A DNA stretch of 64,000 bases from CAYNVQ01 sp964400735 (GCA_964400735.1 CAYNVQ010000001.1:868001-932000); one strand, 5' to 3'. Shown: positions 25,782 through 35,309, numbered from the stretch's first letter. Notes: generated from the letters alone by a model not told the origin. Numbers and translations are program-made.

Positions 25782-27299
25782 TCAATCCTCCCCCTCTGCC
25801 CTCTTTTTAAGGACATCCTGTATTTTTTTGTCTTTCATCACCAGACCGTAAACCAATCCTTCTAGCTTCTCCCAGGGTTCGGGCTTGGTCATCAGGCTCA
25901 CCACGATAGTGATGATGATCGAACCGAGAAAAGACCACCAGGCAATGTAGAGAAAGCTCGCTTTGGTGATGAAAAATAGAGAACTGGAGATGGCCACGCC
26001 TCCGATAAGCCCGGCCAAGCCTCCCCATTGATTGGCGCGCCTCCAGTAGATCCCAAGAAGAGTGATGGCAAACGTAGGCCCTTGGAAAATGGAAAGCAGG
26101 GTTTGCATGGCCACATAGATTCCGGGAAACGCCTTGGTGACCGGAGCAAATGCTATGGCCCAGAGGACAAAGACCAGAGTCAAAATTCTCCCCACCTTGA
26201 GATAATGTTTATCAGAGGCATCCTTCTTGAAAAATCTCTGGTAGATATCCCTGGTCCACAAGGTCGCGGCCGAATTTAGGGTCGAGTCGACGCTGGAGAT
26301 GAGGGCAGCCATGAAGGCGGCAAACACCAACCCGGCCAGCCCTGCTGGCAGCAGGTTTTTAATCAACCAGGGAAAGGCCTTGTCCATATCCGGTCCGACC
26401 AAACCGGGATTGAGGGCCAAGGCCAGGAGACCGGGCAGGACGACCAGTATGGGGATCAGCATCTTGGGAAAGGCGGCAAACATCATGCCCGCCTTGGCGT
26501 CCCATTCGCTCCGGGCGCCGAGAGTCCTCTGGATGATAGCCTGGTGGCAGCACCACCATGCAGGAGAAAGGACCAGGGCCAGGCCGAAAATCATCCCCAG
26601 CCAGGGATAGGTAGGATTGCTCAAAGGAAGAAAGAGTTTGAAATGGTCTGGATTGGCCGGCTTGATGGCCTCCACCAGGCCGGACCATCCTCCCACCGTC
26701 CACAGGCCCAGGACTGTCAGCGCAGTGCCCCCGATGAACATCACCAGAAGCTGAACCACATCGGTCATGGCCACAGCCGCCAGACCTCCGGTGATGGTGT
26801 AGATCCCGACGATCAAGGCCGTGATCAGGAGGCTGACTTCCACCGGGATTCCGAGGTACTCGTTGAGCATCAGGCCGCTGGCCCAGAAAAACACACCGAG
26901 TACACAGGCTAAAAAAGCCCCCCAGAGGATGGCCTCGATCACCCTTACGGCAGTGTTGTATCTTTTTCCCAGAAACTCTGGAACCGTGTAAACACCGGCC
27001 TTCCAGTAATAGGGGACGAAAAGCAAGGCCGAAAGAACCATGGCCGGGATGGCACCGATCCATTCGTAATTGGCTTGGGCGACGCCGAAGCGGTAAGCAC
27101 CGCCGGCCGCTCCCATGTAATCGTAGGCCCCTATGTTAGTCCCGATGATCGACATGCTGATCACCCACCAGGGAAGCATTTTTCCGGCCAGAAAATAATC
27201 TTCTTCGGTTTTGACATATTTCTTGAAATACACCCCGAACACAGGAATGGCTATTAGGTAAGCGATGACGATGATCAGATCAATTCCGTGTATACTCAT
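25782..27299 (-). CDS. Sodium:solute symporter (SSS family)
   Basis: A 505-residue protein with about 13 membrane helices. The N-terminus has VYFKKYVKTEEDYFLAGKMLPWWVISMSIIGTNIGAYDYMG (the first broken helix), then YTVPEFLGKRYN, ITGGLAAVAMTDVVQ (SSS signature region) and AAFMAALISSVDSTLNSAATLWTRDIYQRF, which carries the Ser-Ser-x-Asp-Ser residues of the sodium site. Substrates in this family range from sugars to purines, nucleosides and organic acids and cannot be told from the sequence. It heads a four-gene operon. A decayed xanthine-dehydrogenase C-terminus lies 10 bases upstream on the same strand, so it may once have shared an operon with a purine or aldehyde oxidation gene. Confidence 0.9.
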   Translation of the reverse strand: MSIHGIDLIIVIAYLIAIPVFGVYFKKYVKTEEDYFLAGKMLPWWVISMSIIGTNIGAYDYMGAAGGAYRFGVAQANYEWIGAIPAMVLSALLFVPYYWKAGVYTVPEFLGKRYNTAVRVIEAILWGAFLACVLGVFFWASGLMLNEYLGIPVEVSLLITALIVGIYTITGGLAAVAMTDVVQLLVMFIGGTALTVLGLWTVGGWSGLVEAIKPANPDHFKLFLPLSNPTYPWLGMIFGLALVLSPAWWCCHQAIIQRTLGARSEWDAKAGMMFAAFPKMLIPILVVLPGLLALALNPGLVGPDMDKAFPWLIKNLLPAGLAGLVFAAFMAALISSVDSTLNSAATLWTRDIYQRFFKKDASDKHYLKVGRILTLVFVLWAIAFAPVTKAFPGIYVAMQTLLSIFQGPTFAITLLGIYWRRANQWGGLAGLIGGVAISSSLFFITKASFLYIAWWSFLGSIIITIVVSLMTKPEPWEKLEGLVYGLVMKDKKIQDVLKKRAEGED

Positions 27300-27308
27300 G
27301 AAGTTCTC

Positions 27309-27570
27309 CTATACTCGATCGATAGCTTGCTTGACACGCTCAGGAGTCATCAGCAGCTCATATATCCTGATTCCGGCAGCGTCGAACACCGCATTGGCCA
27401 CCACAGCCCCCATGTTGCAGATTCCCGGTTCACCACAGCCTTGAGGTGCCATGGTCGCCACACAAGTTCCCAGATTTGTTCACACAGGAGACGCCATATC
27501 CTCTTCCGCTGGGCGCTTTTTCGAATTTTTTTCCGAATTTCCCGACAGCCGCTTTGAGCATCCTTTTCAT
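27309..27570 (-). pseudogene. Remnant of a xanthine dehydrogenase-type molybdenum subunit
   Basis: Reading minus-strand frames, 27309-27452 ends in GEPGICNMGAVVANAVFDAA followed by GIRIYELLMTPERVKQAIDRV and a stop, which is the characteristic C-terminus of xanthine dehydrogenase/aldehyde oxidase large subunits. Just upstream, 27490-27570 reads MKRMLKAAVGKFGKKFEKAP then SGRGYGVSC, matching a segment normally a few hundred residues earlier. Between them are a frameshift and a large deletion. It therefore looks like an internally deleted, frameshifted relic, 9 bases from the symporter start. Confidence 0.75.
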
Positions 27571-27643
27571 CCTTAGAATATTTATTTAATCTCTAAGAGT
27601 CAATCCTTCCCGATAATAAATCAACGGAATGCAAAACAAAACA

Positions 27644-27734
27644 GGGGACGTTCCATTCGGAGCCACCCTATATTGCCGAATTGGATTTTTCGATAAAAGT
27701 AAATTATAGGGTGGTACCTAATGGGACGTCCCCA
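27644..27734. repeat. REP-like inverted pair overlapping the esterase stop codon
   Basis: The left half (27644-27673, GGGGACGTTCCATTCGGAGC then CACCCTATATT) and right half (27704-27734, ATAGGGTGGTACCTAATGGG then ACGTCCCCAT) are near-perfect inverted repeats around a 30-base loop. The right half encodes the last residues MGTSH and the TAG of the esterase gene. The whole could fold as a long hairpin at the 3' end of that mRNA and act as its terminator. Confidence 0.65.
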
Positions 27735-29367
27735 TCTCCTTCATTTTCTGGATGTGCTCGGCCATGAGTTTGATCAACTCGGCCCCGCCGGGGCCCCAGC
27801 AGTGGGGTTCTCCCTCGCCGTATTCCACCACCCCCTCATAATAGGGATCCTCGGTGTTCTCCAAGAATTTTTCCAGATGACTGACAGCGATATTCAAGTA
27901 GTAAGAATCCATATCTCCCACATAGATATTGAGCTTATCCTTGAGCTTGGGTCCGATCCAGGACCAATTCTCTTCAAGGTAATACCGAAGATCGAAGTGC
28001 TCCTTCCAGTAAGGAGCCACCTCGGGATCCATCTCTCCTGTGAGCTTGTTCCAGAGCTCTTTGGGGTAGCCATCCTCGCCCACAGGTCCATAACAGGCCA
28101 TGTATATTTCCCACTGCCCGCCGGAACGGCATTTATCCCCTGCGGCCAGTTCGTAGTGGTTCTCATCCTTCATCATCTCCATGACCCGCCCGTCCGGCCG
28201 CCGCAGGACAGGACGTTCCACCCGGAGCCACTCATAATCCGTGTAGTAGGCATTTTCATCCTCGTAGATATTCACCAGATGCTGGGCCCGGAAGTCCACC
28301 GCATCGGGGCAGAGAGAAAAGGTTCCACCGAAAAAGTCAGGATGAAAGATCTGAAGGGCAAGAGAAATCCAGCCTCCAGTCGATCCCCCCGAAAGGACGC
28401 GTGCATAGGGTTCGCGGATGATGCGAAAATTTTCCTCGAGGTAGGGGATCAGTTCCTGCATGATGGCATCCCCATAGGGTCCTAGATTGGGGGAATTCAT
28501 GGCGTGGGAGTCATCATAATAGGGACAAGGATGCTGAAAGGTCACCGCCAGCATGCGCGGGCATTCATCCGAATTCCAGAACTCGAAGAAGTCGTATCCT
28601 CTTCTTCCCCAGCGGTCTTTTTCGTCAGGTTTGTCTTCGCGGAACCCATAAGGTGCCCTCAGGGAAAAATGGCCTTGGATATAGTTGACGGGATAAAACC
28701 GATCGGGACTCTCCTCATAGCCTTTGGGCAATAGGACGGACGCCCCGATGTACATGGGCTGGCCCCAGAAATCCGAAAGCAATTTGCTCTGAAACCTGAC
28801 GTGCTTGATCCATTCGGTATCCTGCGGGACAACCACGGGAGGGATCACCTGGTCACAAACGAGGTCTATCGTCTGGAGTTGAGAAGGATCGATGCTCACC
28901 TTTCTGACATCGCTATACATATTACCTGGGGAACGGAGCCAGTTCTGGCCCTCCCACTGGTCCTGATGGAGCCAAATGGTGTGTCCGTCGGCGCGTTCGA
29001 ATTTGGTATAAACATTGATAAACCCCTGAACGTAATATTCTCCAGGTGGGATGTCGCGGATGCTCTCCAGGGGAAAACCGAAGGCCGATTGGTCGATAAC
29101 AGCGGCCTGGCCCGGCATCAACCCGGAAACATTCTGTCCCCAGAAAGGAATGCCCGAGGCCCGGCGTACCTGAAAGCGAGGTTCATGCTCGTCATTGCGC
29201 GACAGCATGACATATACCCTTCCGGTCAAAGGCCCCTCATGGGCATCGGCCGTGAATTGGACGCTAAATTTTAGATCAGAACCCTGAATATTCTTGCTGC
29301 CTCCTCCGCAACAAACCATAAAAGTGCAAGAAACGAAAAGAGCGATGAATCCCGATCTTTTTTTCAT
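27718..29367 (-). CDS. Esterase-type alpha/beta hydrolase, exported (549 residues)
   Basis: The N-terminus FIALFVSCTFMVCCGGGSKN is a signal segment with cysteines suited to lipid attachment. Residues about 35-190 form a beta-rich domain; residues about 200-545 form a putative esterase (esterase D/Fes-like) fold, with YIGASVLLPKGYEESPDRFYPV, the nucleophile elbow LSGGSTGGWISLAL and a terminal GEPHCWG with the likely catalytic His. Substrates could be acylated sugars or other esters. The final codons (MGTSH-stop) lie in the REP-like repeat, so the natural C-terminus may have been replaced. It is a single gene. Confidence 0.8.
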   Translation of the reverse strand: MKKRSGFIALFVSCTFMVCCGGGSKNIQGSDLKFSVQFTADAHEGPLTGRVYVMLSRNDEHEPRFQVRRASGIPFWGQNVSGLMPGQAAVIDQSAFGFPLESIRDIPPGEYYVQGFINVYTKFERADGHTIWLHQDQWEGQNWLRSPGNMYSDVRKVSIDPSQLQTIDLVCDQVIPPVVVPQDTEWIKHVRFQSKLLSDFWGQPMYIGASVLLPKGYEESPDRFYPVNYIQGHFSLRAPYGFREDKPDEKDRWGRRGYDFFEFWNSDECPRMLAVTFQHPCPYYDDSHAMNSPNLGPYGDAIMQELIPYLEENFRIIREPYARVLSGGSTGGWISLALQIFHPDFFGGTFSLCPDAVDFRAQHLVNIYEDENAYYTDYEWLRVERPVLRRPDGRVMEMMKDENHYELAAGDKCRSGGQWEIYMACYGPVGEDGYPKELWNKLTGEMDPEVAPYWKEHFDLRYYLEENWSWIGPKLKDKLNIYVGDMDSYYLNIAVSHLEKFLENTEDPYYEGVVEYGEGEPHCWGPGGAELIKLMAEHIQKMKEMGTSH

Positions 29368-29721
29368 TCCGACTCCTTTCCGGTCAAAGGCTCTATTGTC
29401 CGCTCAAAAAAAAGAAAATGCAAACTTTTCTCGCCTTTCCCAGATACACTTCTGTCCGTAACGTCTTTAGAACTCGGATGAGCTGGTTAGCAAACCACCA
29501 AAGGCAATCGGACATCTCAAACGCATTAAAGCGACAGAGAGAAGCCATCACGAACATAATGAAAAAATCCCCAAACATCCCCTCCCCTTGCCCATAACTT
29601 TAGATAGTTTTCCCCCAAAGGCTATTTTTGGAGGGAACCCGACGGCAAGAAAAAAGAGTGTCTCTTTTAGCGCATAGAAAAATCATCCATGTGCAAAAGC
29701 ATGAGTGAAAAGGTCCTTTTT
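29368..29721. other. Intergenic stretch, no gene seen
   Basis: About 350 bases between the esterase start and the histidine kinase stop. A 61-codon minus-strand frame has no ribosome binding site and an implausible composition, so I leave it out. No strong inverted repeat was found here. Confidence 0.4.
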
Positions 29722-30417
29722 TTAGAACGTGATCTTGAAGATCGTGCCGCCCTCACTTGTGAGCTCGATATCCCCCTCGATTTGATCGGCCAGCTCATCC
29801 ACCAATTGAAGGCCGAACGATCCGTCTTTAGAAAAATCTGCATCTCCAGGAAATCCAACTCCATTGTCACTCATCACAAATTCGAGCTTTCTCTGGTTCA
29901 CCGCGCGCAGTCTAATCCTGATCTCGCCATTCTTGCCGTTTGGAAAGGCATGTCTTAAGGAATTAGTCAAAATCTCGTTGACGATCAAGCCAAAAGGAAC
30001 GGCTCTGTCGATGTCCACCTGGATATTTTCCATCTCGGCGTTCAATCGGATAACACTCGGATCGACTCCGTAGGAGCGGTACAAAAGAGCGGCCAAGTCC
30101 TGTATGTAGGCTGCCAACTCGATACGATGCGGGTCTCTGGAGAGTTGAAATTTTTCATGAATAAGAGCGATCGATTGAATCCGGTTTTGGCACACATTGA
30201 GCACCTCGATCGATCGTTTGTCCTTTGATTTTCTGGCTTGAAGCCTGAGGAGACTGGAAATAATCTGCATATTGTTTCTAGCCCGGTGGTGAATTTCCCG
30301 TAAAAGCGTTTCAATGTTTTTGTACCGGGTTAATTTTCTCTCCAATTCAGAGATTTTTCGGCGGCTTTCTTCCAATTTAAAAATGAGTTGCTTTTCGGTC
30401 TCCGTTTTTTCAATCAT
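29722..30417 (-). CDS. Cytosolic sensor histidine kinase, HisKA_2 type
   Basis: The 231-residue protein starts with a coiled coil (KQLIFKLEESRRKISELERK), then HisKA_2 with LLREIHHRARNNMQIISSLL (phospho-acceptor His43) and an HATPase_c domain with NEILTNSLRHAFP (N box), MSDNGVGFPGD (G1) and GSFGLQLVDELADQIEG. HisKA_2 kinases usually carry PAS or other sensor domains; here there is only a short coiled coil, so it probably receives its signal from a partner protein. No response regulator is adjacent. It is a single gene in the minus-strand run. Confidence 0.85.
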   Translation of the reverse strand: MIEKTETEKQLIFKLEESRRKISELERKLTRYKNIETLLREIHHRARNNMQIISSLLRLQARKSKDKRSIEVLNVCQNRIQSIALIHEKFQLSRDPHRIELAAYIQDLAALLYRSYGVDPSVIRLNAEMENIQVDIDRAVPFGLIVNEILTNSLRHAFPNGKNGEIRIRLRAVNQRKLEFVMSDNGVGFPGDADFSKDGSFGLQLVDELADQIEGDIELTSEGGTIFKITF

Positions 30418-30620
30418 GGCACTTCCTTTAACTCTATGCCAGGATGTGAGGGCGGAAAGAATAATTCAGAAAGATAATGACTTCCTTCAAACAAGAAATA
30501 AACCCTGGCAAAATACCCACTTATATATTCGCGTTTATTATGAATTTATGCATCACCTTTAAGGGTGATTCGGGGGGTGATTTGTGGGTACTGGTTCGGA
30601 AAAAATAAGCGGGCATGTCT

Positions 30621-30646
30621 AAAAAGTTCCATATTGGGACTTTTTT
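30621..30646 (-). terminator. Hairpin terminator downstream of threonine dehydratase
   Basis: AAAAAGTTCC at 30621 pairs with GGGACTTTTTT at 30636 around an ATATT loop, giving a stem flanked by A and T runs about 100 bases after the dehydratase stop. The remaining sequence from 30418 to 30745 shows no gene. Confidence 0.45.
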
Positions 30647-30745
30647 ATCAGATTCTGGAAATGGGCAAAACTTCAAGAATTGAAATTATCAATTGCTAGA
30701 TATTTCATTTGATTCAATATAGTTTTTAGTCCTCTGGACTTCAGG

Positions 30746-31705
30746 CTACAATCCTAATGCTTCTTTGAAATACTTCTTATCCAAGTTCGATCCGCTTACC
30801 ACAACGCATACTGGTCCGCTCTTTATCTCTACCTTCCCAGCCAGGAGGGCGGATATCCCTGCTCCCCCCGCAGGCTCCACAACAAGGTGAAGTTCTTCCA
30901 GGCAGTAACGGACTCCCTCGATTAGCTCTTCCTCGGTAAGGAGGATCACTTGCCTGATTCGATCGGTAGCCACCTCAAATGAGATGTCGCCAGTATAGCG
31001 AGGGGACAGGCTGTCGGCACAAGTTGGCCGTGGCGTAATCGGCACGGGCTTCTTGGCCTTCAGCGCCTCGGTAAGAGTAGGGGCTGCATATGACTCCACG
31101 CCGATAACCTCTACCTGGGGCCGGGTGTATTTCATGCCCAGGGCTATGCCTGAAACCAGTCCTCCCCCTCCCACTGGAACCAAGACCGCTTCCAAGTCCG
31201 GGGACGCATCCTCGTCTATCTCCAGACCGATGGTCCCCTGCCCTGCCACCACCCTAGGATCGTCGAAGGGGTGAATGAGTACTAATTCTTCTTTACCCAA
31301 CTCGGCAGCCTTTTCTTCGCTATAGCCATAATGGGAGCCATGCCGGATTATTGTGGCCCCAGCCTTCTTTATCCTCTCGACCTTTACTTGCGGAGCATTG
31401 TCCGGGAGGACTATCGTTGCCTTGATCCCAGCCAGGGAGGCCGCCAGGGCCAGGGCTGTGCCATGATTTCCAGAGGATGCCGCTACCACACCCTTTTCTC
31501 TTTCCTTAGGGGTCAGCATGGCAACTGCATTATTTGCTCCCCTGAACTTAAAAGAACCTCCGGGCTGCAGGGATTCGAGCTTAAGATATACGCCAATGTT
31601 CACCTGCCGAGAAAGTGGATCTGAGAATATGAACGGCGTCCTGAGGACCTTGCCTTTTATCCTCCTCGCTGCGGCCAATATATCTTGGTATGCTGGGACC
31701 GTCAT
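30746..31705 (-). CDS. Threonine/serine dehydratase (PLP-dependent)
   Basis: The 319-residue protein belongs to the fold-type II PLP enzymes. It has the lysine motif LQPGGSFKFRGANNAV, the phosphate-binding glycine loop VPVGGGGLVSG, SSGNHGTALALAA and a final CVVVSGSNLD. It lacks the C-terminal ACT domain of biosynthetic IlvA, so it resembles the short catabolic TdcB/serine racemase type that deaminates threonine to 2-oxobutyrate and serine to pyruvate. The ATG at 31705 is preferred (GGAG about 9 bases upstream); ATG at 31720 lacks a site. An IS200-like hairpin pair lies 60-100 bases upstream. Confidence 0.87.
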   Translation of the reverse strand: MTVPAYQDILAAARRIKGKVLRTPFIFSDPLSRQVNIGVYLKLESLQPGGSFKFRGANNAVAMLTPKEREKGVVAASSGNHGTALALAASLAGIKATIVLPDNAPQVKVERIKKAGATIIRHGSHYGYSEEKAAELGKEELVLIHPFDDPRVVAGQGTIGLEIDEDASPDLEAVLVPVGGGGLVSGIALGMKYTRPQVEVIGVESYAAPTLTEALKAKKPVPITPRPTCADSLSPRYTGDISFEVATDRIRQVILLTEEELIEGVRYCLEELHLVVEPAGGAGISALLAGKVEIKSGPVCVVVSGSNLDKKYFKEALGL

Positions 31706-31763
31706 AGAAATTGGCTCCATCTGGAAACATATCAAACCAAAAATGATGCTGTCAAATAGATAC

Positions 31764-31810
31764 CCACGGCTAAAGCCGTGGTACTTATCAAAAGTCAAGC
31801 TTTGCTTGAC
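31764..31810. repeat. Two adjacent perfect hairpins, IS200/IS605-like
   Basis: CCACGGCT-AA-AGCCGTGG (31764-31781, 8-bp stem) is followed by GTCAAGC-TTT-GCTTGAC (31794-31810, 7-bp stem). The CCACGGCTAAAGCCGTGG motif is common at the ends of IS200/IS605-type and TnpB-bearing elements. No transposase is nearby, so this may be an end remnant or a regulatory structure upstream of the dehydratase. Confidence 0.45.
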
Positions 31811-31855
31811 CTAAATCCTGGGTCTGTTGCCATGCTATATATTTCAACATCTTTT

Positions 31856-31906
31856 CCTCAGCAATACCAGGATCAGCGTCCTTCCAGAAGGAGAGGGATT
31901 TCTTTC
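31856..31906 (-). repeat. Kinase-TPR 3'-tail relic, copy 1
   Basis: Immediately after the stop of the SBBP gene the minus strand reads KKSLSFWKDADPGIAE in frame, matching the C-terminal WKDADPGIAEVEDA of the kinase at 52133. After that it diverges. There is no start codon or upstream kinase sequence. Confidence 0.6.
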
Positions 31907-34897
31907 TTAACGCACTAGAGGTATATCACCGACCGTTCCCCAGACATAATCTCCAATGCCTTTAATATACCACCTGCTATTCGATGGCCGCCAGACCGCT
32001 ATATCAGTTTTTCCATCTCCGTTATAATCACCAGGAACAGGAACATCTCCTATCGTCCCCCATCGATAAGTTGCTATTCCCTTAATATACCACCTCCCAT
32101 TTGATGACCTCCAAACTGCAATGTCCGCCTTCCCATCCCCATCATAATCTGCAGGTACAGGCAAGTCTCCTCCTGTTCCCCAGCTAAAAGTTTTTGTTCC
32201 TCCTCCAGAATATTTGATAAACCACTTGCCAGTCCAGGGCCTCCAGACTGCTATATCTGCCTCCCCATCCCCATCATAATCTCTGGGAACCGGAAAATCT
32301 CCGTAAACTCCAAAATGATGAGTCGCTATACCCTTTATATACCATCTCCCATTCGAAGGCCTCCAGACTGCTATATCCGTCTTTCCATCATTATTATAAT
32401 CGCCAGGAACAGGGATGTCTTCGAAGAATCCCCATGAATCAGTTCCTATTCCTTTGATATACCAACCGCCCGTGTATATCCTCCATACCGCTATATCTGT
32501 CTTCCCATCGCCATCGTAGTCGCCACTAGTTGGTACATCTCCTATCCACCCCCAATTCTGAGTTGTGATATCTTTTATATACCACATTCCGTTGGAAGGT
32601 CTCCAAACCGACACATCTGATTTTTTATCCCCGTCATAATCGTGTCCGTCAAATTGAGGATAAAGGTAGAGCAAGATCGGCGGAATTATATAGGGTAAAG
32701 AAATCTTAGTTACGAAAACATCATCCCAACCATTATGATTTGTAGCATAGGCACCTGATGTTGTGGGAAAATTGGTGGAAAATGTAAATCCAGTGACATA
32801 GGCATCTTTACTCCCATCAATGGCTATTCCCCAGGCAAACTCACTTGCGCTTCCTCCTAAAAACGTAGAATGGAGTAAACCCGTACCAGCATCATTGAGC
32901 TTAGTTACAAATGCATCATCATCACCGTTATGACTGATATCATAAGCTCCAGCGGTGGTGGGAAAATTAGCGGACCGTGTTTTTCCCGTAAGATAGGCAT
33001 TGCCACTCCCATCAACAGCTATCCCAAGGCCCTCATCATCGTCACCGCCTCCTAGATAGGTGGAATAGATAAGGCTTCTGCCTACGGAATGGAGTTTGGA
33101 AATGAATGCATCACGAAAACCACCATTAAAACTCGTATCGAAAGCACCAGTGGTGCAGGGAAAATTGCTGGAATCGGTCTGACCAGTAACATAGGCATTT
33201 CCATAAAGGGCACCTCCACCTTTATCGAGTGCGATTCCATAGGCAGAGTCCCAACCGCTCCCTCCTAAAAACGTGGAATAGATGAGGCTATTCCCCCAGT
33301 CATTAAGCATTGTTACGAATACATCATAACTCCCGTTATGACTTGTGTCATAGGAGCCAGGAGTGGTGGGAAAATTGCTGGATTCGGTCGAGCCAGTAAT
33401 ATAAGCATATCCAATTCCATCAACTGCAATTGCATGGCCAGCGTCATTCAAGCTTCCTCCTAAATACGTAGAAAATATAAGATTCGAGCCTGAAGAATTA
33501 ATCCTGGTAACGAATGCATCCCAGTGGCCGCCATTGTAACTTTGACTATAGGCACCACTCGTAGTGGGAAAATCACCGGACTGAGTCTCTCCAGCAACAT
33601 AGGCGCTTCCATAAGTCTCTTCAATTGCTATTCCCCAGCCATTATCATTACTGCTTCCCCCTAAAAAAGTGGAATAAACTAGGGATGCACCTGTAACATT
33701 GAGCTTGGTTATGAATGCATCATCCCCTCCATTATGACTGGTACTATAGGCACCAGCGGTAATAGGAAAATCACCGGATTGAGTCTTTCCAGTAATGTAG
33801 GCATTCCATGCTCCGTCAACCACTATTGACCTTGCCTCATCAAGACCACTTCCACCTAAAAAGGTAGAATAGCTAATGCCGGTACCTGCAGGTTTAATCC
33901 TGGTTATGAATATATCGTTACTGTCCAAAGTTGTATCAAAGGAGCCAGGAACAGTGGGAAAATCGCTGGAAGATGTACGTCCGGTAACATAAGCATTACC
34001 ACTTGCATCAACAGCTATTGCCGAGCCCTCCTCAAAAGCACTCCCGCCCAGAAATGTAGAGTAAACCAGAGGATCGATGATCAATTCTCTATCTTTTTTA
34101 TATTCTCCTACTTTGAATCTTACTGTATTATCTTTATCCACTGCATACTCTGCTTCGATATCAACTTTCTCTCCATCAATGATTTGATGGCTCAATGGGA
34201 CATCTTCTATCAGCTCGCCTTCACTTTTCTCAATCACTAACTGCCCACTCTCATTCACCCAGAGTCGCTCTACTCCTTCATATCTTACTCTAATATCATC
34301 AACCTTACCTCCGGGCTTGATCCGAAATTCATTCTTTATCTTCCCGCTAATTCCATCCACAACAAGGTCAATTTGAGGAAAGAGCTCTCTGTAGAGCACT
34401 TTATAGTATGTTCGAGCTCCATTTACCCACGTCTTGGGATTGTTCCCTAGAAAATAGCTGAACTTTGCTTCACTCTCCTCCATCCCTTCGACCTTTACCC
34501 CTTCATTCGCTCCCACATATTTCACTCTAATATTCTCGACTCTCACGTCCTTTTTTCTTCTCTTTTCCTCCGACCTTGAACGTGCTTCCGTGCTACTTCT
34601 TTTGTCTTTGCTATTGAAAAATTGATATACGACTTCTCCTGAGGCAAAGTAAATATTTCCATTGGATAACTTTAAGTGATATTTCACATTCTCATCTACT
34701 TGACCTTTGTTCTCCACAAAATAACAGGGTAATGCATTCAAATATTGGAATACCTGTTGAGTTTGATTATGTTGGAGCTCTGTCTCCCGACTGGGCGTTT
34801 TTGAATCTGAAACCCGAATCTGAGGTGCTGAATTTTGAAAGGAAACCGAGATGAATAGAATAAAAAGAAAAAGAATCTTTGTAGTGAATTTGCTCAT
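31907..34897 (-). CDS. Secreted SBBP-repeat and VCBS/FG-GAP-like repeat protein (996 residues)
   Basis: The ATG at 34897 has GGAGG upstream and opens a signal peptide (ILFLFILFISVSF). Residues about 45-270 form the N-terminal domain that usually precedes SBBP arrays (LPCYFVENKGQVDENVKYH, GISGKIKNEFRIKPGG). About eight SBBP beta-propeller units follow, spaced roughly 57-60 residues, each with YSTFLGGS...AIAVDGSGNAYVTG. The last 250 residues are six units of about 40 residues: GDYDGDGKTDIAVWRPSNGR then WYIKGI. The two repeat types suggest two propellers on the cell surface or outside the cell. No sorting signal is seen at the C-terminus. The target of binding is unknown. Confidence 0.87.
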   Translation of the reverse strand: MSKFTTKILFLFILFISVSFQNSAPQIRVSDSKTPSRETELQHNQTQQVFQYLNALPCYFVENKGQVDENVKYHLKLSNGNIYFASGEVVYQFFNSKDKRSSTEARSRSEEKRRKKDVRVENIRVKYVGANEGVKVEGMEESEAKFSYFLGNNPKTWVNGARTYYKVLYRELFPQIDLVVDGISGKIKNEFRIKPGGKVDDIRVRYEGVERLWVNESGQLVIEKSEGELIEDVPLSHQIIDGEKVDIEAEYAVDKDNTVRFKVGEYKKDRELIIDPLVYSTFLGGSAFEEGSAIAVDASGNAYVTGRTSSSDFPTVPGSFDTTLDSNDIFITRIKPAGTGISYSTFLGGSGLDEARSIVVDGAWNAYITGKTQSGDFPITAGAYSTSHNGGDDAFITKLNVTGASLVYSTFLGGSSNDNGWGIAIEETYGSAYVAGETQSGDFPTTSGAYSQSYNGGHWDAFVTRINSSGSNLIFSTYLGGSLNDAGHAIAVDGIGYAYITGSTESSNFPTTPGSYDTSHNGSYDVFVTMLNDWGNSLIYSTFLGGSGWDSAYGIALDKGGGALYGNAYVTGQTDSSNFPCTTGAFDTSFNGGFRDAFISKLHSVGRSLIYSTYLGGGDDDEGLGIAVDGSGNAYLTGKTRSANFPTTAGAYDISHNGDDDAFVTKLNDAGTGLLHSTFLGGSASEFAWGIAIDGSKDAYVTGFTFSTNFPTTSGAYATNHNGWDDVFVTKISLPYIIPPILLYLYPQFDGHDYDGDKKSDVSVWRPSNGMWYIKDITTQNWGWIGDVPTSGDYDGDGKTDIAVWRIYTGGWYIKGIGTDSWGFFEDIPVPGDYNNDGKTDIAVWRPSNGRWYIKGIATHHFGVYGDFPVPRDYDGDGEADIAVWRPWTGKWFIKYSGGGTKTFSWGTGGDLPVPADYDGDGKADIAVWRSSNGRWYIKGIATYRWGTIGDVPVPGDYNGDGKTDIAVWRPSNSRWYIKGIGDYVWGTVGDIPLVR

Positions 34898-35309
34898 TGT
34901 GCCCCTCCTAATCATTAAATCATTGGTGTTAATCTATAATTTCTAGAATCAGATGTCAATCTTTCCTTTACAGAAAAAATAATCTCATATGCTGTGAAGT
35001 TATTTTGTCATTGGAGAGCGGGGAGGTAGTAAACAAGTCGACCTAATTCTTCCCACCACAACGTTATCAATGTTAACAAACATCAAGTCTTATATGCTAG
35101 GAATTCATTTCACTTATTAAAGAGCAGGTTATATAAAGAAAATCTACGAAAGTGGGGATATGGCTATGAGAAAATCCGCGAATGAGCATCGTCCTTTAGC
35201 GTAAGGCGCAGATACCTTTAAGGTTTGCTTTCTGATCAATCGGGGGGCCCGGCACATCCCCTTGCTCCGCTCGTACCAATAGCCTGAATTGGAATGACCT
35301 GCATTTAAT
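34898..35309. other. Intergenic stretch between divergent genes
   Basis: About 410 bases upstream of the SBBP gene and of the NTF2-like lipoprotein promoter. A minus-strand 60-codon frame at 35144 is not supported. The segment GACCTGCATTTAATTTGACA at its end is nearly repeated at 40016-40035 ahead of another secreted-protein gene. Confidence 0.4.
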
